From an uncultured Oscillibacter sp. (GTDB lineage: Bacteria; Bacillota; Clostridia; Oscillospirales; Oscillospiraceae), in the NCBI GenBank assembly GCA_946183715.1, contig CAMHDB010000133.1, positions 1 through 5,520 on the forward strand: a DNA stretch of 5,520 nt, written 5' to 3'. The notes beneath the pieces are model-generated. The model was not told the origin of the DNA and searched no databases. It saw only the letters and a program-made list of their open reading frames with translations. Position numbers and translations under genes: made by a program. Below, in pieces: positions 1 through 4,197 of the stretch (position 1 is its first letter; each line of letters begins with the position of its first letter).

Positions 1-66
1 GAAACAGGAATGGAACGGAAGAGTTTATAACTTTTTGTAAGTTTTCAGTAACGGCGATTTCAGGAC
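1..66. other. AT-rich leader upstream of nifS
   Basis: This short stretch is clearly more AT-rich than the rest of the window, for example at 22-48. In frame 1 it could be the last nine codons of an upstream gene, ending in TAA at 28-30, but nine residues are too few to identify it. Clostridial nifS genes often follow an iscR/Rrf2-type regulator gene; that is context knowledge and is not visible here. I see no convincing -35/-10 pair. A 5-bp AT hairpin at 29-43 is too weak to call a terminator. The only Shine-Dalgarno-like bases, AGGA at 62-65, are one nucleotide from the nifS start, which is too close for a normal site. Confidence 0.35.
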
Positions 67-1254
67 ATGAGAATCTACGCAGACAACGCGGCGACGACGA
101 AACCCAGCCGCGCGGCCATTGAGGCCATGCTTCCGTATTTGGAGGAGGAGTACGGGAACCCCTCCAGCCTGTACGCCCTCGGACAGCGGGCCAAAGAGGC
201 ACTCGAACAGGCCCGGGAAGAAGTCGCGGCGGTTATCGGCGCCGACCCGCGCGAGATTACGTTCACGTCCGGCGGGAGCGAGGCCGACAATCAGGCGATA
301 CGTTCCGCCGCCGAAAAGGGGCGTAAGGCCGGGAAAACGCACATTATCTCGACGGCGTTTGAACATCACGCGGTCCTGCACACGCTCAGCAGACTGGAAA
401 AGGAAGGCTTCCGTGTGACACTGCTCGACGTACACGAAAACGGGCTTGTCAGGCCCGGCGAACTCGACGCCGCAATCTGTGACGAGACCTGCCTTGTCAC
501 GGTGATGACCGCCAACAACGAAATCGGCACCGTACAGCCCATCCGCGCACTCGGCGAAGTGTGCGCGCGGCGCGGCGTGCCGTTCCACACCGACGCCGTG
601 CAGGCCGTCGGACACCTCCCGATTGACGTGGACGCCGACCATATTGATATGCTCTCGGCGTCGGCGCACAAGTTCCACGGCCCGAAGGGCGTCGGCTTCC
701 TGTACGCCCGGAAGAAAGTCCCGCTTGTCAACCTGATTGACGGCGGCGCGCAGGAGCGCGGGAAGCGCGCCGGTACCGAAAACGTCCCGGCGGTTATGGG
801 CATGGCGGCGGCGCTGAAGGAATCCGCCGCGCGCATGGACGGGAACGCGGAGCGTATGCGCGCGCTGCGCGACCGCCTGATTGCGGGCTTGCGCGAAATC
901 CCGCACGCGGCCCTCAACGGCGACGCCGTGAAGCGTCTCCCCGGCAACGCCAACTTCTGCTTTGAGGGAATCGAGGGCGAATCGCTGTTACTGTTGCTCG
1001 ACGACCGCGGAATCTGCGCCTCGTCGGGGAGCGCGTGTACGTCGGGCTCTCTCGACCCCAGCCACGTACTGCTTGCTATCGGGCGCGTACACGACGTGGC
1101 CCACGGTTCCTTGCGTCTGACGCTCGGCGAGGACGCCACGGAGGAGGAAGTAGACTATATCATCCGGAACGTGCGGGAAGTCGTGGAGTACCTGCGCGGA
1201 TTCTCCCCGGTGTGGCGCGATTTGGTCAGCGGCAAGGCGAAATTCATCCTGTAA
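67..1254 (+). CDS. nifS: Cysteine desulfurase NifS (class V PLP aminotransferase fold)
   Basis: This 395-residue cytosolic enzyme removes sulfur from L-cysteine, giving alanine and an enzyme-bound persulfide that feeds Fe-S cluster assembly. Its length is normal for NifS/IscS. The N-terminal DNAATT (residues 6-11), TSGGSEADN (67-75) and the ANNEIG region (149-154) line the PLP pocket. H100 in FEHHAVL, D176 and Q179 in HTDAVQA, and the Schiff-base lysine K202 in SASAHKFHGPKG are present. The RAGTEN motif is at 234-239. The catalytic persulfide cysteine is C324 in SSGSACTSG, on the flexible loop, and R350 in GSLRLTLG matches the substrate-carboxylate arginine. The start is forced: an in-frame TAA at 49-51 leaves ATG 67 as the first possible codon, although its ribosome site is poor. 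nifU follows 12 nt later with its own good site. NifS rather than IscS is chosen from the C-terminal style and the nifU partner. A role in general Fe-S supply, not nitrogen fixation, is my inference, since no nif structural genes are seen. Confidence 0.96.
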   Translation: MRIYADNAATTKPSRAAIEAMLPYLEEEYGNPSSLYALGQRAKEALEQAREEVAAVIGADPREITFTSGGSEADNQAIRSAAEKGRKAGKTHIISTAFEHHAVLHTLSRLEKEGFRVTLLDVHENGLVRPGELDAAICDETCLVTVMTANNEIGTVQPIRALGEVCARRGVPFHTDAVQAVGHLPIDVDADHIDMLSASAHKFHGPKGVGFLYARKKVPLVNLIDGGAQERGKRAGTENVPAVMGMAAALKESAARMDGNAERMRALRDRLIAGLREIPHAALNGDAVKRLPGNANFCFEGIEGESLLLLLDDRGICASSGSACTSGSLDPSHVLLAIGRVHDVAHGSLRLTLGEDATEEEVDYIIRNVREVVEYLRGFSPVWRDLVSGKAKFIL

Positions 1255-1258
1255 GGAG
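1253..1258 (+). promoter_or_regulatory. Ribosome binding site that fixes the nifU start
   Basis: AAGGAG overlaps the nifS stop codon and sits 8 nt before ATG 1267. It decides against the in-frame GTG at 1258, which lies inside this site and has no site of its own. The overlap with the nifS stop suggests translational coupling of the two genes. Confidence 0.8.
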
Positions 1259-1266
1259 TGAGCACT

Positions 1267-1659
1267 ATGGCACTGTACAGCGAAAAGGTCATGGAGCATT
1301 TCCGGAACCCCCGGAATGTCGGCGTGATTGAGGACGCCGACGGCGTGGGCGAGGTCGGGAACGCGAAGTGCGGCGATATTATGAAGATGTACCTGAAAAT
1401 CGACGGCGACACGGTGACGGACGTGAAGTTTGAAACGTTTGGCTGTGGGAGCGCGATTGCGTCGAGTTCGATGGCGACGGAGCTTATCAAGGGCAAGCCC
1501 GTCGCGGACGCGATGAAGCTGACGAATAAGGCGGTTGCCGAGGCGCTCGACGGCCTGCCCGCCTACAAAATGCACTGTTCGGTACTGGCGGAGGAGGCCA
1601 TTCAATCTGCCCTTGCCGACTACTACCAAAAGCACCCCGAGAAAAAGCCCGCAACGTGA
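1267..1659 (+). CDS. nifU: Fe-S cluster assembly scaffold NifU (IscU-type domain only)
   Basis: This 130-residue cytosolic scaffold receives sulfur from NifS and builds Fe-S clusters for transfer to apoproteins. The opening MALYSEKVMEHFRNPRNVG is typical of the family. The three cluster-ligand cysteines are all present: C35 in AKCGD with D37 next to it, C60 in TFGCGSAIASSS, and C104 in KMHCS with H103. The protein is only the N-terminal scaffold domain. It lacks the central [2Fe-2S] domain and the C-terminal Nfu domain of full-length Azotobacter NifU, as is usual in Clostridia, where a short NifU paired with NifS carries out general assembly. The start at ATG 1267 is set by AAGGAG at 1253-1258; an in-frame GTG at 1258 would add three residues but overlaps that site. 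The gene ends just before a strong terminator, so nifU is the last gene of its unit. Confidence 0.95.
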   Translation: MALYSEKVMEHFRNPRNVGVIEDADGVGEVGNAKCGDIMKMYLKIDGDTVTDVKFETFGCGSAIASSSMATELIKGKPVADAMKLTNKAVAEALDGLPAYKMHCSVLAEEAIQSALADYYQKHPEKKPAT

Positions 1660-1660
1660 T

Positions 1661-1705
1661 ACGCTAAAAGCGCCTCTCCCGCATTGGGGGAGGCGCTTTT
1701 AGCGT
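1661..1705. terminator. Intrinsic terminator after nifU, probably bidirectional
   Basis: A 20-bp stem (1661-1680 with 1686-1705, one G-U wobble) encloses a 5-nt GCATT loop. Within it, a GC-rich core is flanked by AAAA at 1667-1670 and TTTT at 1697-1700. It can therefore work as a core hairpin followed by a U run on either strand. A second T run, five long, follows at 1715-1719. The hairpin starts one base after the nifU stop codon and separates the Fe-S genes from the downstream operon. Confidence 0.9.
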
Positions 1706-1819
1706 GCCTGACAGTTTTTCCTCCCCCGCCGCGCGTAACCCCGCGTGTCAAAAGGGGAGGCGCCCCGGAGGGCTGGAGAGAGAACTCCGCGCTTGCCAAG
1801 AAATTTTACGCTTTCGCCC
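1706..1819. other. GC-rich intergenic stretch with short inverted repeats
   Basis: I find no credible gene between the terminator and the promoter. CCTCCCC at 1720-1726 can pair with GGGGAGG at 1754-1760, and CGGAG at 1766-1770 with CTCCG at 1785-1789. The segment around 1740-1790 (GTCAAAAGGGGAGGCGCCCC and onward) has the look of the short GC-rich dispersed elements found between genes in some gut clostridia, but one copy in one window cannot prove that. Open frames through it continue into mgtC out of frame, have no ribosome site, and do not look like protein. Confidence 0.35.
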
Positions 1820-1848
1820 TTGCGGGACGCCCGGGACGGTGCTATACT
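1820..1848 (+). promoter_or_regulatory. Sigma-A-type promoter of the mgtC-like/mnh operon
   Basis: TTGCGG (1820-1825) and TATACT (1843-1848) are separated by exactly 17 nt. The -10 box is preceded by TG at 1840-1841, giving an extended -10, which can make up for the weak -35 (3 of 6 consensus bases). Transcription would begin near 1855, leaving a leader of about 47 nt with an AAAGGAGG site at 1886-1893, 8 nt before ATG 1902. The spacer holds a direct repeat, CGGGACG at 1823-1829 and 1832-1838, that might be a regulator site. This is the only good promoter I see for the genes downstream. Confidence 0.7.
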
Positions 1849-1901
1849 AGACAATTACGCGGACTTCCACCGCCCGCGCCATCAAAAAGGAGGCAACGCG
1901 C

Positions 1902-2630
1902 ATGACCTTGGCATCCTACTTACAAGCGCAGTTCACCGCCGCGCAGGAAGTCGAATTTTTTATCCGGCTACTGGCGGCGGGGCTTTGCGGCGGCATTATC
2001 GGACTGGAACGGAGCAGGCGTCTGAAAGAGGCGGGTTTGCGTACTCACGTCATTGTCTGCTGTACGGCGGCCCTGATGATGATAATCTCAAAGTACGCGT
2101 TCGCCGACCTGACGACCGCCGACGGCCTGAGTTTTCCCGGTGTCCGGGGGGCCGATTCGGCCCGGATTGCGGCGCAAGTCGTCAGCGGGGTGAGTTTTCT
2201 GGGGGCGGGGGCCATTTTCAAGAGCGGCAACACCATCAAGGGCCTGACGACGGCGGCGGGAATCTGGGCCACGTCGGGAATCGGGCTGGCCCTCGGCGCG
2301 GGTATGTACGTGCTGGGCGTCGCGGCGACGTTCGTCGTAGTCTTTTTCCAAATGATGATGCACCGCCTTCCGTTCGCGTCGGAGTCGATGGTCTCGCACT
2401 ACCTCTCGTTCACCATGAGCGCCGACCGGGAGTTCCGCAAGGTCTTCAACGACTACATGGAGAAAAAACGGATACAGGTCACGGACAGCGACCTCACCTA
2501 TACCAGCGACGGACTTGTGACCTTCAACATGATTGTCAAAATGCCGCAAAGCCTCTCTATTTACGAGGTCGACCAGTTCCTGCACGAGCACTGCGAACTG
2601 AAAAAGCTCAGCTACTCCAATTTCACGTAA
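1902..2630 (+). CDS. MgtC/SapB-family inner-membrane protein with C-terminal soluble domain
   Basis: This 242-residue membrane protein belongs to the MgtC/SapB/YhiD family. Visible marks are GLERSRRLKEAGLRTH (residues 34-49), then SARIAAQVVSGVSFLGAGAI (86-105) and KGLTTAAGIWATSGIGLALG (113-132). Membrane segments fall near 18-36, 47-66, 93-107 and 115-150. Residues about 165-242 form a soluble region of the ACT-like kind seen at the C-terminus of many members. The family is linked to growth in low magnesium, acid tolerance and, in Salmonella, inhibition of the F1Fo ATP synthase; no transport reaction is firmly established. The family usually has a second glutamate, GLERE, where this protein has GLERS. 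The start has a strong AAAGGAGG site 8 nt upstream. Only 13 nt separate it from mnhE, so it is probably cotranscribed with the antiporter genes as first gene of the operon. A link to proton or sodium balance is inferred from this placement only. Confidence 0.9.
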   Translation: MTLASYLQAQFTAAQEVEFFIRLLAAGLCGGIIGLERSRRLKEAGLRTHVIVCCTAALMMIISKYAFADLTTADGLSFPGVRGADSARIAAQVVSGVSFLGAGAIFKSGNTIKGLTTAAGIWATSGIGLALGAGMYVLGVAATFVVVFFQMMMHRLPFASESMVSHYLSFTMSADREFRKVFNDYMEKKRIQVTDSDLTYTSDGLVTFNMIVKMPQSLSIYEVDQFLHEHCELKKLSYSNFT

Positions 2631-2643
2631 CCGGAGGGCCGCT

Positions 2644-3099
2644 ATGTCAATTCCGCTTTTCCTTCTCTGGCTCCTGCTCAACGGGCGCGCCACGGTCGAA
2701 GTCGTACTCATCGGCGCGGGCGTCACAGCCCTGCTGATAGCCTTTATGGCGCGCTTCACGGGCTGGCCCCTCCGCCGGGAACGCGAACTCCTCCGCCTTT
2801 ACCCGCTGTTCCTGCTCTACTTGTTAAATTTACTTTTGGAGACCGTCAAGGCCGCCGCGACGGTGTTGCTTGTGGCCCTGACGCCCTCCATGCACCCGGA
2901 ACCCGTCCTTGTCGAGTTCCATTCCGGACTGCCCCGCGAGTACCAGAATGTCATCCTTGCCAACTCCATCACGCTCACCCCCGGCACGATTACGGTCTTT
3001 CAGGAGGGGGACCGCTTTCTGGTACACGCCCTGCGTAAAGAGTACGCGCAAGGCCTGAACCGCTCGTCGTTCGTGCTGTTACTGCGGAAATTCCCATGA
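2644..3099 (+). CDS. mnhE: Mrp antiporter subunit MnhE (MbhA-like)
   Basis: This 151-residue small subunit belongs to the Mrp-type Na+/H+ antiporter, a multi-protein complex of the cell membrane related to parts of complex I and of membrane-bound hydrogenases. MSIPLFLLWLLLNG at the N-terminus and the strongly conserved LANSITLTPGTITV (105-118) identify MnhE. Membrane helices lie near 3-13, 17-36 and 52-80, followed by a cytoplasmic domain that ends in RKFP. Its length is near the family norm of about 160. GGAGG at 2633-2637 stands 6 nt before ATG 2644. The following gene begins 50 nt after the stop, the widest junction in the operon, because the end of this gene is partly duplicated there. 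MnhE is needed for complex assembly in studied Mrp systems, but its own chemical role is not settled. Confidence 0.93.
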   Translation: MSIPLFLLWLLLNGRATVEVVLIGAGVTALLIAFMARFTGWPLRRERELLRLYPLFLLYLLNLLLETVKAAATVLLVALTPSMHPEPVLVEFHSGLPREYQNVILANSITLTPGTITVFQEGDRFLVHALRKEYAQGLNRSSFVLLLRKFP

Positions 3100-3140
3100 A
3101 CGCCCGGACAAGGCGGAAATTCCCCTGAATGTCCGAAAGG
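3084..3140 (+). repeat. Imperfect tandem duplication of the mnhE gene end
   Basis: Two adjacent units, 3084-3112 and 3113-3140, both begin GCGGAAATTCCC and continue as nTGAAyG, nCCG and AAG. Each can be read as Arg-Lys-Phe-Pro-stop, but in different frames: the first copy ends mnhE at 3097-3099 and the second has TGA at 3126-3128. If the first copy is an insertion, the older distance from stop to the mnhF start was 21 nt, closer to the other junctions. The second unit runs into the mnhF ribosome site. Confidence 0.75.
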
Positions 3141-3143
3141 AGG
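3136..3143 (+). promoter_or_regulatory. Ribosome binding site that selects the TTG start of mnhF
   Basis: AAAGGAGG lies 6 nt before TTG 3150. It falls inside the reading frame that would begin at ATG 3129, which has no usable site within normal distance (nearest AAGG at 3110-3113, 15 nt away). The TTG is therefore the better start. Confidence 0.75.
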
Positions 3144-3149
3144 CTTACT

Positions 3150-3488
3150 TTGGACGTGCAAAAGGCTTACGAACTGCTCTATTCCTCGGTGCTGACGGGT
3201 ATCGCCGTACTGCTGTTTATCATGCTCTTCCGGTCGGTCAGAGGCCCTAGCGTGACAGACAAGTTACTGTCCATTAACATGGTCGGCACGCTCGTTATCG
3301 CGGCGATTGTGATTCTCTCCCGCCTTCTGGGCGAGGCGTGGCTGTTGGACGTGGCGCTCATTTATACCATGATTAGTCTCGTGTCCGTGCTGATTCTGGC
3401 GCGCGTGCTGATTCCGCCGCGCCCGTCGCGGAAACGCTTCCGCGACGAACCCGGCACCGACGGGGAAGGAGGCGCTTCCCGTGTCTGA
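3150..3488 (+). CDS. mnhF: Mrp antiporter subunit MnhF (MbhB-like)
   Basis: This three-helix membrane subunit of the Mrp antiporter has 112 residues from the TTG start. A start at ATG 3129 would give 119, but TTG 3150 has a near-perfect AAAGGAGG 6 nt upstream and the ATG has none. Helices lie near 7-27, 40-60 and 64-88. RGPSVTDKLLSINMVGT (31-47) and LLDVALIYTMISLVSV (65-80) are the MnhF signatures; the RGPS-x-x-D-K/R loop after helix 1 is highly conserved. After the last helix comes a hydrophilic tail of about 24 residues, longer than many MnhF proteins. Its DNA carries a 10-bp hairpin (3424-3447) and the mnhG ribosome site, so part of the tail sequence may be shaped by those signals. The gene overlaps mnhG by 8 nt, which suggests translational coupling. 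Confidence 0.92.
   Translation: MDVQKAYELLYSSVLTGIAVLLFIMLFRSVRGPSVTDKLLSINMVGTLVIAAIVILSRLLGEAWLLDVALIYTMISLVSVLILARVLIPPRPSRKRFRDEPGTDGEGGASRV
3424..3447 (+). other. Perfect 10-bp hairpin inside the mnhF tail, before mnhG
   Basis: CGTCGCGGAA at 3424-3433 pairs exactly with TTCCGCGACG at 3438-3447 around a 4-nt loop, ACGC. It lies 33 nt before the mnhG start and 18 nt before its ribosome site. No T run follows, so it is not an intrinsic terminator. It could affect mRNA processing or stability or the ratio of subunits made; this is inference. Confidence 0.5.
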
Positions 3489-3798
3489 ATGGGTACGCTT
3501 CTGGCTGACGGCGGCTATCCTGTGTACGGGCCTGCTGTTTTTCGCGGGGGCGGTTCTCGGCAACTGCCGCTTTTCCTACGTCATGAACCGCGTACACGCC
3601 GCGGGCATCGGGGACACGATGGGCCTGTTTTACGTCGTGCTGGCCGTGGCGGTCAACGCGTCCGGGCTGTTCGAGGCGGCGAAGTGCTTCCTCCCGGTGG
3701 TCTTCCTCTGGATTTGCTCCCCGGTCTCGTCGCACCTCATCGCGCAGATTGAGTATTACACCAATCAGCGCCTCTACGACCACATGACCAGATTGTAA
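3481..3798 (+). CDS. mnhG: Mrp antiporter subunit MnhG (MbhC-like)
   Basis: This 105-residue membrane subunit of the Mrp antiporter starts at GTG 3481. AAGGAGG at 3466-3472 stands 8 nt before it. Helices lie near 8-27, 46-64 and 66-80. RFSYVMNRVHAAGIGDTMG (30-48) matches the MnhG signature, which in the family reads R-x-x-D/Y-x-x-x-R-x-HA followed by DT-x-G, and PVSSHLIAQ (81-89) matches the conserved P-x-SSH segment near the C-terminus. The length is typical for the family, about 100-130. The 8-nt overlap with mnhF and a 12-nt gap to the next gene place it firmly in the operon. MnhG contributes to the membrane core shared with membrane-bound hydrogenases; no separate catalytic role is known. 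Confidence 0.93.
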   Translation: MSEWVRFWLTAAILCTGLLFFAGAVLGNCRFSYVMNRVHAAGIGDTMGLFYVVLAVAVNASGLFEAAKCFLPVVFLWICSPVSSHLIAQIEYYTNQRLYDHMTRL

Positions 3799-3810
3799 AG
3801 GGGCGACGGT

Positions 3811-4197
3811 ATGCACGTTTCGGAAATCTACAAAATCGCCCTCGTCGTACTGCTCATCGTCTGCGCGGTGTCGGTGAACCTGACGAAGAGCCTGTTGCGG
3901 TCAGTCATTATTTTCATGTCCTACAGTTCCATCATGTGCCTGCTGTGGATACTCATGGAGTCTCCGGACTTGGCGATTACGGAGGCGGCAGTCGGGGCGG
4001 GAATCAGCGGGTACTTGTTCCTTGTGACGCTGAAGAAACTACGGCAGATAGACGGCATGGACGACCGCGCGTGGACGGAAACCGACCCCGAAACGCCGTC
4101 CGAGGCGTTTCCGGAGGGCGGCGTGTCGCAGCAGAGGCCCAACGGCGACAGGAAGCGTAAACGCCGCCGCGCGAAACGGAAAGAAGGCGGAGCATGA
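3811..4197 (+). CDS. DUF4040/MbhD-like subunit, counterpart of part of the MrpA C-terminus
   Basis: This 128-residue membrane protein resembles MbhD of membrane-bound hydrogenase and the matching segment in the C-terminal half of MrpA. Three helices lie near 6-24, 28-48 and 57-74. The motif SPDLAITEAAVGAGISGYLF (51-70) matches the conserved A/S-PD-x-A-x-TEAAVGAG of the family, with the charged D53 and E58 that in related complexes sit in the ion path. After the last helix comes a hydrophilic tail of about 50 residues ending in a basic run, R114 to K124, in which ten of eleven residues are Lys or Arg. Such a tail is not needed for the fold, and I would expect it to be cytoplasmic. AAAGGGG at 3797-3803 is 7 nt before ATG 3811. 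The stop overlaps the next start as ATGA. The separate gene shows that the MrpA C-terminal region is split here, as in MBH operons. Confidence 0.87.
   Translation: MHVSEIYKIALVVLLIVCAVSVNLTKSLLRSVIIFMSYSSIMCLLWILMESPDLAITEAAVGAGISGYLFLVTLKKLRQIDGMDDRAWTETDPETPSEAFPEGGVSQQRPNGDRKRKRRRAKRKEGGA
4087..4114 (+). other. Hairpin inside the DUF4040 tail, before mnhB
   Basis: GAAACGCC at 4090-4097 pairs exactly with GGCGTTTC at 4104-4111 around a 6-nt loop. After one mismatch the stem continues with CC at 4087-4088 and GG at 4113-4114. It lies about 80 nt upstream of the mnhB start and has no T run. It sits in the same kind of place as the mnhF hairpin, in a hydrophilic C-terminal tail near the next gene. 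In GC-rich DNA a chance hairpin is possible. Confidence 0.35.

Noticed and set aside
29..45. AACTT/AAGTT hairpin followed by T bases, as a terminator of an upstream gene
   Set aside because: The stem is only 5 bp and mostly A-T, too weak for an intrinsic terminator.
25..906. Long minus-strand open frame opposite nifS (293 residues)
   Set aside because: It is rich in Arg, Gly and Val with no recognisable domain, and lies entirely opposite a clear nifS; long antisense frames are expected in GC-rich DNA.
1258..1266. GTG 1258 as the nifU start
   Set aside because: It lies inside the AAGGAG site, which is correctly spaced for ATG 1267; family members begin at the MALYSEKV position.
1684..1905. 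Small plus-strand frame of 73 codons between nifU and the mgtC-like gene
   Set aside because: It starts inside the terminator hairpin, crosses the promoter and has no ribosome site.
2149..2163. GGGCCG-ATT-CGGCCC hairpin within the mgtC-like gene
   Set aside because: A short 6-bp stem inside conserved coding sequence; stems of this size are expected by chance at this GC content.
1745..2737. Plus-strand open frame of 330 residues across the promoter and mgtC-like gene
   Set aside because: It runs through the promoter and then out of frame over a clear MgtC-family protein; the product is Arg/Gly/Pro-rich and has no ribosome site.
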